Below are positions 42,966 through 51,020 of a stretch of 64,000 nucleotides of DNA, in pieces. The DNA is from Nocardioides sp. Root240 (GTDB lineage Bacteria; Actinomycetota; Actinomycetes; Propionibacteriales; Nocardioidaceae): positions 625,803 through 689,802 of the forward strand of contig NZ_LMIT01000010.1 of NCBI RefSeq assembly GCF_001428825.1, written 5' to 3'. A program made the position numbers and the translations under genes. The first letter of the stretch is position 1. Each line of letters begins with the position of its first letter. The notes below the pieces were generated by a model. It did no database searches, had not been told where the DNA came from, and worked only from the letters and a program-made list of their open reading frames with translations.

Positions 42966-43894
42966 TACGGCGACCAGTCCGGCTCGCGCTTCTCGAGGAA
43001 CTGGTCGCGTCCCTCCTGGGCCTCGTCGGTCATGTACGCGAGCCGCGTGGTCTCGCCGGCGAAGAGCTGCTGGCCGACGAGGCCGTCGTCGAGCAGGTTG
43101 AACGAGTACTTGAGCATGCGCTGGGCGGTGGGGCTCTTGCCGTTGATCAGGCGGCCCCACTCGAGGGCGGTGGCCTCGAGCTCGGCGTGGGGAACGGAGC
43201 GGTTGGCGGCGCCCATGCGGACCGCGTCGTCGGCGGAGTACTCCTGGCCGAGGAAGAAGATCTCGCGGGCGAACTTCTGGCCGACCTGGCGGGCGAGGTA
43301 CGCCGAGCCGTAGCCACCGTCGAAGGAGCCCACGTCGGCGTCGGTCTGCTTGAAGCGGGCGTGCTCGGTGGAGGCGAGGGCGAGGTCGCAGGTGACGAAG
43401 AGGCTGTGGCCGCCGCCGGCCGCCCAGCCGGGGACGACGCAGATGACGATCTTGGGCATGAAGCGGATCAGCCGCTGGCACTCGAGGATGTGGAGCCGGG
43501 CGAGACGGGCCTTGTCGATTGCGCTCGGTTCCTCGGCGCCGGTGTCGTCGGCGCCGATGGACTTGTCCTCGTACTGGTAGCCGGCACGACCGCGGATGCG
43601 CTGGTCGCCGCCGGTGCAGAAGGACCGCTTGCCGTTCTTCGCGCTCGGGCCGTTGCCGGTCAACAGGACGCAGCCGACGTCGGCGGACTGGCGCGCATGC
43701 TCGAGGGTGCGCAGCAGCTCGTCGACCGTGTGCGGGCGGAAGGCGTTGAGGACGTCGGGCCGGTCGAAGGCGATCCGGACCGTGCCGTGCGCCTTCGCGC
43801 GGTGATAGGTCAGGTCGGTCAGGTCCTCGAACCCGGGGACGACGTCCCACTGGCTCGCGTCGAACGTCTCGCTCACGCCCTCGATCGCACTCAT
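42950..43894 (-). CDS. menB: 1,4-dihydroxy-2-naphthoyl-CoA synthase
   Basis: 314 residues from ATG 43894. A crotonase-fold enzyme of menaquinone synthesis that closes the naphthoate ring of o-succinylbenzoyl-CoA. Visible family features: SFCTGGDQRIRG, IVICVVPGWAAGGGHSLFVTCDLALAS (oxyanion hole and the extended MenB signature), KQTDADVGSFDGGYGSAYLAR, and the conserved C-terminus WSPYPWYY. The longer upstream start would overlap the divergent MerR promoter. TAGCGT lies 8 nt before the ATG. The other men genes are not in the window. Its 3' end is the attachment site of the accessory element. Confidence 0.96.
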   Translation of the reverse strand: MSAIEGVSETFDASQWDVVPGFEDLTDLTYHRAKAHGTVRIAFDRPDVLNAFRPHTVDELLRTLEHARQSADVGCVLLTGNGPSAKNGKRSFCTGGDQRIRGRAGYQYEDKSIGADDTGAEEPSAIDKARLARLHILECQRLIRFMPKIVICVVPGWAAGGGHSLFVTCDLALASTEHARFKQTDADVGSFDGGYGSAYLARQVGQKFAREIFFLGQEYSADDAVRMGAANRSVPHAELEATALEWGRLINGKSPTAQRMLKYSFNLLDDGLVGQQLFAGETTRLAYMTDEAQEGRDQFLEKREPDWSPYPWYY

Positions 43895-43930
43895 GGCACC
43901 GAACGCTAGCCCCTCGCCGGTCCCGCACTT

Positions 43931-43960
43931 GACCTTGACCCCAGGGTCAAGGTCTACCGT
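43931..43960 (+). promoter_or_regulatory. MerR-type promoter/operator
   Basis: A perfect 11-bp inverted repeat GACCTTGACCC (43931-43941) / GGGTCAAGGTC (43944-43954) lies between a -35 TTGACC (43929-43934) and a -10 TACCGT (43955-43960) separated by 20 bp. The overlong spacer with an internal palindrome is the hallmark of MerR-activated promoters. The GTG of the MerR gene starts 7 nt after the -10, so the transcript is probably leaderless and autoregulated. Confidence 0.8.
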
Positions 43961-43967
43961 CGGACCC

Positions 43968-44348
43968 GTGCTCATCAAGGACCTCGCCGAACGGGCCGGC
44001 GTCAGCGTGAAGGCGGTGCGCTACTACGAGTCGCGCGGGCTGATCACGCCCGAGCGGGCGGCCAACGGCTACCGGGAGTACGACGACGGCGACGTCCTCG
44101 TCGTCCGCGAGATCCGGGCGCTGCTGTCCCTCGGGCTCACGGCCGACGAGACGGTGCCGTTCGTCGAGTGCCTGCGAGCGGGCAACGACCGGGCCGACGT
44201 GTGCCCGGCGTCGCTGGACGCCTACCGACTGCGGATCGCCGAGATCGACCGGCGCATCGAGGAGCTGAGCAAGCTCCGCGGCGAGCTCTCGGGACTGCTC
44301 GACGACGCCGAGAGCTACCCGACCACCACCCACCAGGAGAAGCCATGA
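43968..44348 (+). CDS. MerR-family transcriptional regulator
   Basis: 126 residues from GTG 43968. N-terminal winged helix VLIKDLAERAGVSVKAVRYY, ESRGLITPERAANGYREYDD, then a C-terminal coiled coil (RIAEIDRRIEELSKLRGEL). A single Cys (ADVCPAS) leaves the effector uncertain: it lacks the Cys cluster of metal or SoxR sensors. Its stop overlaps the thioredoxin start as ATGA, so the two form an operon, pointing to redox or electrophile stress. It probably activates its own promoter. Confidence 0.92.
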   Translation: MLIKDLAERAGVSVKAVRYYESRGLITPERAANGYREYDDGDVLVVREIRALLSLGLTADETVPFVECLRAGNDRADVCPASLDAYRLRIAEIDRRIEELSKLRGELSGLLDDAESYPTTTHQEKP

Positions 44349-44668
44349 CGCTGCAAGAGATCACCGACGCCGACTTCGAGGCGGAGGTGCTCGGTTCCGA
44401 CGTACCCGTGCTGGTCGAGTGGTGGGCCGAGTGGTGCGGACCGTGCCGCCAGTTGGCCCCGGTGCTGGAGAAGCTGGACGACGAGCGGGGCGAGGCGCTG
44501 CGGGTCGTGCGGATCAACCAGGACCTCGAGCCGCTGCGGGCCGCGGAGCACCGGGTGCTCGGGTTGCCGACGATGATCCTGTTCCGCGACGGGGCACCCG
44601 TGCTGCAGCTCGCCGGGGCGCGCACGAAGTCCTCCATCGAGCGGTCGATCGACGCCGCGCTGGAATAG
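44345..44668 (+). CDS. thioredoxin
   Basis: 107 residues with active site WCGPC (30-34), VEWWAEW before it and the cis-Pro loop GLPTMILF. A standard cytoplasmic thioredoxin that reduces disulfides, though shorter at the C-terminus than housekeeping TrxA in some segments. Translationally coupled to the MerR gene and so likely induced by that regulator rather than constitutive. Confidence 0.93.
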   Translation: MTLQEITDADFEAEVLGSDVPVLVEWWAEWCGPCRQLAPVLEKLDDERGEALRVVRINQDLEPLRAAEHRVLGLPTMILFRDGAPVLQLAGARTKSSIERSIDAALE

Positions 44669-44696
44669 CCGCCGCCGGCGTGCTCTTGTGGAGGAC

Positions 44697-45143
44697 ATGA
44701 CTCTTCAAGGTGAGTACGAGCCGAGCAGCCAGCAGTGGGTCCGCGACCAGGTCGCGGCGTACGAGGCATCGGGCGGCCAGGAGGCCAACACCCTCCGCGG
44801 CAGCAACGACCCGATCGTCGTGATCACGAGCGTCGGCTCGAAGTCCGGCAAGCTCCGCAAGAACCCCGTCATGCGGGTCGAGAAGGACGGCGTGTACGTC
44901 GCGATCGCGTCGAAGGGCGGCGCGCCCGACAACCCCAGCTGGTACGCCAACTTCGTCGCCCACCCCGAGGTGGACCTGCAGGACGGGCCGGTGGCCAAGC
45001 CCTACCGGGCGCGGATCGCGCAGGGCGAGGAGCGGCAGCAGTGGTGGGACCACGCAGTCGCCACCTGGCCGACCTACGCGTCGTACCAGGAGAAGACGGA
45101 CCGCGAGATCCCGGTGTTCCTGCTGGAGCCGATCGAGGCTTGA
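44697..45143 (+). CDS. F420/deazaflavin-dependent nitroreductase-family protein (Ddn-like)
   Basis: 148 residues from ATG 44697, with GGAG 4 nt upstream. The family pattern is clear: DPIVVITSVGSKSGKLRKNPVMRVEKDG, VAIASKGGAPDNPSWYANFVAHPEV, then YQEKTDREIPVFLLEP. Mycobacterial Ddn and relatives use reduced F420 to reduce quinones and nitro compounds and may protect against oxidative stress, which fits its place behind the MerR-thioredoxin pair. The stop codon lies inside the flank of repeat A copy 2. Confidence 0.9.
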   Translation: MTLQGEYEPSSQQWVRDQVAAYEASGGQEANTLRGSNDPIVVITSVGSKSGKLRKNPVMRVEKDGVYVAIASKGGAPDNPSWYANFVAHPEVDLQDGPVAKPYRARIAQGEERQQWWDHAVATWPTYASYQEKTDREIPVFLLEPIEA

Positions 45144-45194
45144 CGGATCTTGCGTCATAGGCTCCGTGGGCTCCAGCCCACGGAGCCTATGACG
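45139..45194 (+). repeat. dispersed hairpin repeat A, copy 2
   Basis: Flank CTTGACGGATCTTG (45139-45152) and palindrome 45153-45194, the reverse complement of 10219-10274. It lies between two convergent genes and overlaps the stop codon of the Ddn-like gene. Confidence 0.9.
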
Positions 45195-45216
45195 TTACGT
45201 CGGGAGATTCGCCGGA

Positions 45217-45825
45217 TCAGCTGTTGGCGATGGTCACGGCGAGGCCGCAGAGGTGGCCGAGCCGGGCGATCTCGGAGTCGGCGAACTCCGGTCCGCCGCG
45301 GCGGCCGATGACGACGATCTCGTTGCCGTCGAGGCGGCTGGCGGCGTAGAGGGTCACCTCGTCCTCGGGCATCTCCAGCCGCACCGGGCTCTCGATCTCG
45401 ACGAACTCGATCTCCTCGGGAGCGGCGCTGGTGCCGTAGACGACGCCCTTGGCGCGGTGCACGCGCGCGGCCCAGTCGACGCGGAAGGTCGCGGGCAGCA
45501 GATCGATCAGCTTGTCGAACGCCTGCTCGGGCGAGGCGGTGAGCTCCTCGACGGCCTCGAGGTCCATGACGAGGTTGCCGCCCGCGGGGTAGCGGCTGAT
45601 CCAGAGCACCTCGACGCCCTCGAGCGCGCTGCACGCCGAGACCACCGAGTCGGGCATCATGCCCTGCGCCACCTCGAGCAGGACATCGTCGACCGCGGTG
45701 CCGTCCTCGCGCTTCTCGACGATCTCGATCGCCTCGATGTCGCCGCCCGCCATACCGATCGCCGTGGCGACGCGACCCAGCGAACCGGGGACGTCGGGCA
45801 GCAGCACTCGAAGCAGGAACGGCAT
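45217..45825 (-). CDS. ACT-domain protein
   Basis: 202 residues. N-terminal ACT domain: LRVLLPDVPGSLGRVATAIG, MAGGDIEAIEIVEKREDGTA. The second half (RVDWAARVHRAKGVVYGTSA; YAASRLDGNEIVVIGRRGG) resembles a degenerate GAF-like sensory domain seen in actinobacterial stand-alone ACT proteins. ACT domains bind amino acids. The role is unknown. TAGTGT lies 7 nt before the ATG, so the gene is probably leaderless and has its own promoter, separate from recD upstream. Confidence 0.85.
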   Translation of the reverse strand: MPFLLRVLLPDVPGSLGRVATAIGMAGGDIEAIEIVEKREDGTAVDDVLLEVAQGMMPDSVVSACSALEGVEVLWISRYPAGGNLVMDLEAVEELTASPEQAFDKLIDLLPATFRVDWAARVHRAKGVVYGTSAAPEEIEFVEIESPVRLEMPEDEVTLYAASRLDGNEIVVIGRRGGPEFADSEIARLGHLCGLAVTIANS

Positions 45826-45891
45826 GAACTCGACACTAACCCGCGCGGGTTTCCGGCTCGTTGCGGGCCCACCGGTTGAGCCGGCGAGTCG

Positions 45892-47682
45892 TCAGGAGGG
45901 TGCGAGTCGCTGGCGCAGGCCGGTCGCACGTTGGGCCGTCGTCTCCACCGCTGCTCGTACGGCGGCGGCCGAGCCCACGACCGTGACGTGCTCCTCGGCA
46001 CGGGTCACCGCGGTGTAGAACAGCTCGCGCGTCAGCAGCCGCGAGTCCGCGTCGGGGAGCAGCACCGCGATCCGCTCGGCCTGGCTGCCCTGGCTCTTGT
46101 GGATCGTCATCGCGTGCATCGTCTCGATCGCGCCGAGGCGGCCGGGCGCGAACGGGCGGGGCGCACCGGCACCGGCGATCCATGCACGGGCCCGGCCGGC
46201 GGCGTCGGGGACCACCACGCCGGTCTCGCCGTTGTAGACGTCGAGCGCGTAGTCGTTGGTGGTGACCAGCAGCGGCCGGCCGGCGTACCAGGCGGAGCCG
46301 AGCGGGGCGCCCAGCTCGGCGGCGAGCCACTGCTCGGCGTGCCGGTTCCACGCGCGGACGCCGTAGGGCCCCTCGCGGTGGGCGCAGAGCAGCCGGAACC
46401 GCTCGAGCGCGGCGAGGGCCTCGGGCGGTCCGGCGTCGACGGCGGCATTCCGTACGGCGAGTGCCGCGCCGGTCACCGGGCCGCGGAGCGCCTCCACCGG
46501 ATTGTCGGTCTCGACGTAGTCGACCTCGTCGGTGCCGGCCCGCAGCACCTCGAGGACGCGGTCAGCGGCGTCCGGCCCGTCGTCACGCAGGGCGGCGGCG
46601 AGCGCCTTGATCTCCTCGGTGGAGCGGTGGTTCTCGGTCAGCGCGACGACGGGTGAGTCAGGGTGGCCGGCGAAGCCGGCGACCAGGTCGGAGAGCACCG
46701 CGCCGGCGCCGACCGAGGTGAGCTGGCGGGGGTCGCCCACGAGGACCAGCCGGGTCTCGGGACGGACCGCCTCGAGCAGCCGGGCCATCATGGTCAGGTC
46801 GACCATCGACGCCTCGTCCACCACGATCAGGTCGTGCTTGAGCCGGTTGGACCGGTCGTGGCGGAACCGGGTGGAGTTGTCGGGCCGCCACCCGAGCAGG
46901 CGGTGCAGGGTCATCGACTCGGGGATCGCGATCTGCCCGGCGCCGTCGCCCAGCGCGTCCAGCTCCGCCAGCTCCCGGGCCACGGCCTCCTGCAGCCGGG
47001 TCGCGGCCTTGCCGGTCGGAGCAGCCAGGGCGATCGACATCCGGCGGTCGTGGAGCGGGGCGAACTGGTCGGCCAGCGCCAGCACGATCCGGGCGACGGT
47101 GGTGGTCTTGCCGGTGCCGGGGCCGCCGGTGAGGACGGTCGTGCGGTGGCGGGCGGCGTGCTCGACGGCCGCGGCCTGCTCCCGGCTGAGGTGCTCGCCG
47201 CTGACCCGTTCGAGGGTCGCCGCGAGGACGGCCTCGTCGACCGGCGGCGGGCCGAGATGCCCCCGATGGCTGATCCGGCCGCCGAGGTCGTCGGCGACCT
47301 GCCGCTCGAGGCGGTGGTAGCGGTCGAGGTAGACCAGGCCGAGCTCGTGGTGGACGACGCCCTCGCGCAGCAGCGGCGACGCCGCGAGGGCGGCCGACCA
47401 CTCCTCGAGGGCCGGCCAGGAGGCGTCGATGCCCAGGTCGGCGAGGTCGGGCAGCGCGTCGAGGTCGAGCCCGACGGAGCCGCCCCGGACCGAGCGGACG
47501 GCGAGCGCGACGGCCAGCCGGACCCGGTCGTCGGTCTCGCCGCCGAGGTCGGCAACCCGCTCGGCGACGCGGACGTCGGCCGCGTCGACCAGCCCCGCGG
47601 CGTTGAAGGTCGCGAGCAGGCCCGACGCACCGCGGGCGACGCGCGGGTCGTGCGGGGAGGTGGCCTCGAAGAGATCGGTCAC
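45892..47682 (-). CDS. recD: exodeoxyribonuclease V alpha chain (RecD helicase)
   Basis: 596 residues from GTG 47682; E. coli RecD has 608. Superfamily 1B helicase with Walker A TGGPGTGKTTT (185-195), Walker B LIVVDEASMVD, motif III LVGDPRQL, and the C-terminal motif AMTIHKSQGSQAERIAVLLP and YTAVTRAEEHV. It is the 5'-to-3' motor of RecBCD, which processes double-strand breaks for recombination and degrades foreign linear DNA. The GTG overlaps the recB stop as GTGA. Confidence 0.95.
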   Translation of the reverse strand: MTDLFEATSPHDPRVARGASGLLATFNAAGLVDAADVRVAERVADLGGETDDRVRLAVALAVRSVRGGSVGLDLDALPDLADLGIDASWPALEEWSAALAASPLLREGVVHHELGLVYLDRYHRLERQVADDLGGRISHRGHLGPPPVDEAVLAATLERVSGEHLSREQAAAVEHAARHRTTVLTGGPGTGKTTTVARIVLALADQFAPLHDRRMSIALAAPTGKAATRLQEAVARELAELDALGDGAGQIAIPESMTLHRLLGWRPDNSTRFRHDRSNRLKHDLIVVDEASMVDLTMMARLLEAVRPETRLVLVGDPRQLTSVGAGAVLSDLVAGFAGHPDSPVVALTENHRSTEEIKALAAALRDDGPDAADRVLEVLRAGTDEVDYVETDNPVEALRGPVTGAALAVRNAAVDAGPPEALAALERFRLLCAHREGPYGVRAWNRHAEQWLAAELGAPLGSAWYAGRPLLVTTNDYALDVYNGETGVVVPDAAGRARAWIAGAGAPRPFAPGRLGAIETMHAMTIHKSQGSQAERIAVLLPDADSRLLTRELFYTAVTRAEEHVTVVGSAAAVRAAVETTAQRATGLRQRLAPS

Positions 47683-50600
47683 GGCTTCATCCCGTCGAGG
47701 AGGTCCGACAGCTCGGTCACCAGCGCGGCCGGCGGGCGCCAGCTGAAGATGCCCGCGGGCGAGCCGTCGACGACCGGGGTGTCCGGTCCGCACATGCCGC
47801 GCAGGTAGAGGTAGGCGACGCCGCCGAAGTGGACCTCGGGGTCGTAGCCCGGCTGGCGCCAGCGCAGGAAACGGTGCAGCACGACGGCGTACAGCAGCGC
47901 CTGCAGCGGGTAGTCGGAGTGCCCCATCGCGTCGTGGAGCGCGGCGGTGTCGTAGGACGCGGCGGTGAGCGGCTCGTCCATCGGGCCGAGCCAGTTGGTC
48001 TTGTAGTCGACGATCACGTACCTCGGATCGCCGGTCTCGGAACGCACGCGGAGCACGACGTCGACCGAGCCGGTGAGGTAGCCACGCAGCACCTGGCCGC
48101 CGAGCAGCGGGTTGGCGAGCGACTCGGCGTACGCGCGGACCGGGTCGCCCTCGGGCAGGTGGCGGTGGAGCAGCGTGGCGATGTCGCCGAGCAGGACCGC
48201 CTCGTCGTGCGGGTCCCAGTCGTCGCCCCCGGCGAGCGGCAGCTCGAAGTCGAGCTCGCAGAGCCGGTCGCGACCACCCACGCGACGCAGCGTGGCGTCA
48301 CCCATCAGCGGACCGAGCGGCGAGTCGAGCACCGCGACGAGGGCGTCGGCGAGCACCTCGGGATCGAGGTCGACCGGCCACCACGTCAGCTGGTCGTCGA
48401 TGTGCGCGAGCAGCTCGGCGCGCAGGTCGGCGGCCGCGGGGTCGGCGTGCTCGAGGACGGCGTGGACCAGGGACCCGAAGGTGGCGCCGACGGGGAGGTC
48501 GGCCATCGGCGACGCGACGGTGGACGCGGGGCTCGGCTCGCGCGCCGCCCGCACCTCGACCACCGCGACGTCCTCGTCGTCCTTGACCCCGAGCTCGGGC
48601 TCGCTCGCGACCCCGGGCTGGCCGTGGGCGACGACGTCGACCTTGCTCAGCGCGGAGTACGACGTGCGCCGCCACTCCACGTCGACCGACCGCGTGAACG
48701 TGCGGGCTGCCAGGTCGGGCAGTTCGCGGGGGAGGAGCCCGCCGGCGTGGTCGGCGGGGACGGCCATCTCGGGCTGCGGGCCACCCCGGTCGCGCCACGC
48801 GCTGAACAGCGCGGTGGCGCTGTCCTCGTCGGGCAGGCCCGGGTTCGGCGGGACCGTGGGCTCGAGGCCCGCACTGCCGGGGAGGGGCCGACGCAGCAGC
48901 AGCCGGTGGAGCGGCGAGGCCTCGGCGTTGCGGGTCGGCGCCCACCAGGCAACGACCTGACTCTGCGCGCGGGTCAGGGCGACGTAGAGCAGGCGCAGCC
49001 ACTCGCCGGCCTCCTCCTCGGCCCAGCGGCGGCAGTGGTCGCCCCACTCGGGACCCGAGCCGCCGACGTCGAGGCAGCGACGCCCGTCGGCGTCGTGGAA
49101 GAGCGGACGGGTCGGCTTGCCGACGTGGCGGTCGGCGAGCGCGGGCACGTAGACGACGGGGTACTGCAGGCCCTTGCTGGCGTGGATCGTCACCAGCTGG
49201 ACGGCGGCCGCGTCGGAGTCGAGGCGGCGGGTCCGCTCGGCGCCGCGGCCGTCGCGGGCCTCGACGACCTGCTCGCGCAGCCAGGCCAGCAGCGCCACCG
49301 CGCCCATCTGCTCACGCTGGGCGACCTCGTGGAGCACCTCGCCGATGTGGCGGACGTCGGTCAGGGTCCGCTCGCCGCCGACGAGCGACAGCATCCGGGC
49401 GGGCATCCCGCCCGAGCTCGCCGCCTCGACGACCGCGGCGACACCGCGTCGGGCCAGCGCCTCCGACCACGACCTCAGCCGGTCGCCGAGGTCGTCGGTG
49501 AGGTCGTCGCCGCCCGCGTCGAGGCTCGCGGCGTCGTAGCCGAGGAAGCAGGTGAGCGCAGCCGCGTGGACGCGCGGGGTGCGGTGCGGCTGCTCGAGCG
49601 CCTCCAGCAGCGAGAGCCACTCGGCCGCGGCCGGCGTGGCGAACACGCTGCCGCCGCCCGCGATCACCGCAGGGACGCCGACAGCGAGCAGCGCCGCGCG
49701 GGCGGCCGCGAGGTCGGCATGGCGGTAGCAGATCACCGCGATGTCGCTGGGCTCGAGCGGGCGCCCCTCGAAGGTGGCGTCGCTGGTGACCAGCTCGCGG
49801 ATGTCGTGGGCGAGGTCCTGGGCGACGTGCGGCCGGACCTTGCCGACCGGCAACGCCGAGGAGCCGCCCTTGCCGAAGGTCTCGCGGCGCACCACCCGGA
49901 TCCGGAAGGGCGCCGGCCTCGGCGCCCCGACCAGCCGCGACTCCTGGTGGTGGGCCGTCACGTCGTGGACCACGATCTGCGGGTCGCCCAGCTCGGCGCC
50001 GCGCAGCAGCGCCTGGAATCCGTCGAGCAGGCCGGCATCGCTGCGCCGGTTGACACCGAGTGTCTGCTGGGTGGTGGCGGTCGCCGCCGCGGTGAGGTAG
50101 GTCGTGACGTCGCCCCCGCGGAAGGCGTAGATCGCCTGCTTGGGGTCGCCGATCAGCACCATCGTCGCGTGGCCACTGAACGCCCGGTCGAACACCTGCC
50201 ACTGGACCGGGTCGGTGTCCTGGAACTCGTCGACCAGCACGATGCTCCAGCGCCCGCGCATCCGGGCCCGGGCGGGCGAGTCCTCGGCCTCGAGCGCGTC
50301 GGCGAGCTGGCTGAGCAGGTCGTCGTAGGACAGCACGCCGAGTCGGCGCTTGCGGCGCGTCATCTCCTTGCGCACCGCGGTGGCGAAGGACACCCGCCGA
50401 CCCGCGGGGTGCTCGCGCGGCAGATCGGCCGGCTCGAGGCGGGCCTGCGGATCGTTGACCGCGGCCCGGGCGATGGCGAGGGCGTCGGCGTGCGAGAAGG
50501 CCGGGCCACCGCCGGTCCCGTGGGCGAAGGCGCGGAGGTAGAGGTCGTCGACGACCTCGACCAGCATGTCGTCGAGGTCCTCGACCAGGCGGGCGCGGGC

Positions 50601-51020
50601 GTCGGTGTCGCCGGCGACGCCGAGCGACTCCAGCACCAACGAGCAGAACTGGTGGATCGTCGCGATCGTCGCGGCGTCGAAGTCGGCCAGCGCCTGGACC
50701 ACCCGGCGGTGGCGCAGCATCCGCTCGCCGGGCGAGCAGTCGACGAGCAGGGCGATGACCTCGCTCGCCTCCGCCGTGACGACGGCGTCCGGCGCGAGCG
50801 CCTCCTCGGCCTCGACCAGCTGGCGGCGTACCTGCTCGCGCAGCTCCTGCGAGGCCGCGCGGCCGAAGGTCACCACGAGGAGCTGCTCGAGCGGCACACC
50901 TTCCTCGGCGACGTAGCGGGTGACGAGGGCGCCGATGGTCCAGGTCTTGCCGGTCCCGGCGCTCGCCTCGAGCAGGGTCGTGCCGGTGGGCAGCGGGCCG
51001 CGGATGTCGAAGGGATTCAC
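47679..51020 (-). CDS. recB: exodeoxyribonuclease V beta chain (RecB helicase-nuclease)
   Basis: 1113 residues from GTG 51020, which overlaps the recC stop as GTGA. UvrD-like helicase: Walker A LEASAGTGKTWTIGALV (17-33), Walker B VLVDEFQDTDPVQW, VQLVTIHASKGLQYPVVYVP, and YVALTRAQSQVV. The C-terminal nuclease domain keeps YVIVDYKTNWLG (the D-x-K catalytic motif). It has the 3'-to-5' motor and the only nuclease of the complex. Length is close to E. coli RecB (1180). Confidence 0.95.
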   Translation of the reverse strand: MNPFDIRGPLPTGTTLLEASAGTGKTWTIGALVTRYVAEEGVPLEQLLVVTFGRAASQELREQVRRQLVEAEEALAPDAVVTAEASEVIALLVDCSPGERMLRHRRVVQALADFDAATIATIHQFCSLVLESLGVAGDTDARARLVEDLDDMLVEVVDDLYLRAFAHGTGGGPAFSHADALAIARAAVNDPQARLEPADLPREHPAGRRVSFATAVRKEMTRRKRRLGVLSYDDLLSQLADALEAEDSPARARMRGRWSIVLVDEFQDTDPVQWQVFDRAFSGHATMVLIGDPKQAIYAFRGGDVTTYLTAAATATTQQTLGVNRRSDAGLLDGFQALLRGAELGDPQIVVHDVTAHHQESRLVGAPRPAPFRIRVVRRETFGKGGSSALPVGKVRPHVAQDLAHDIRELVTSDATFEGRPLEPSDIAVICYRHADLAAARAALLAVGVPAVIAGGGSVFATPAAAEWLSLLEALEQPHRTPRVHAAALTCFLGYDAASLDAGGDDLTDDLGDRLRSWSEALARRGVAAVVEAASSGGMPARMLSLVGGERTLTDVRHIGEVLHEVAQREQMGAVALLAWLREQVVEARDGRGAERTRRLDSDAAAVQLVTIHASKGLQYPVVYVPALADRHVGKPTRPLFHDADGRRCLDVGGSGPEWGDHCRRWAEEEAGEWLRLLYVALTRAQSQVVAWWAPTRNAEASPLHRLLLRRPLPGSAGLEPTVPPNPGLPDEDSATALFSAWRDRGGPQPEMAVPADHAGGLLPRELPDLAARTFTRSVDVEWRRTSYSALSKVDVVAHGQPGVASEPELGVKDDEDVAVVEVRAAREPSPASTVASPMADLPVGATFGSLVHAVLEHADPAAADLRAELLAHIDDQLTWWPVDLDPEVLADALVAVLDSPLGPLMGDATLRRVGGRDRLCELDFELPLAGGDDWDPHDEAVLLGDIATLLHRHLPEGDPVRAYAESLANPLLGGQVLRGYLTGSVDVVLRVRSETGDPRYVIVDYKTNWLGPMDEPLTAASYDTAALHDAMGHSDYPLQALLYAVVLHRFLRWRQPGYDPEVHFGGVAYLYLRGMCGPDTPVVDGSPAGIFSWRPPAALVTELSDLLDGMKP

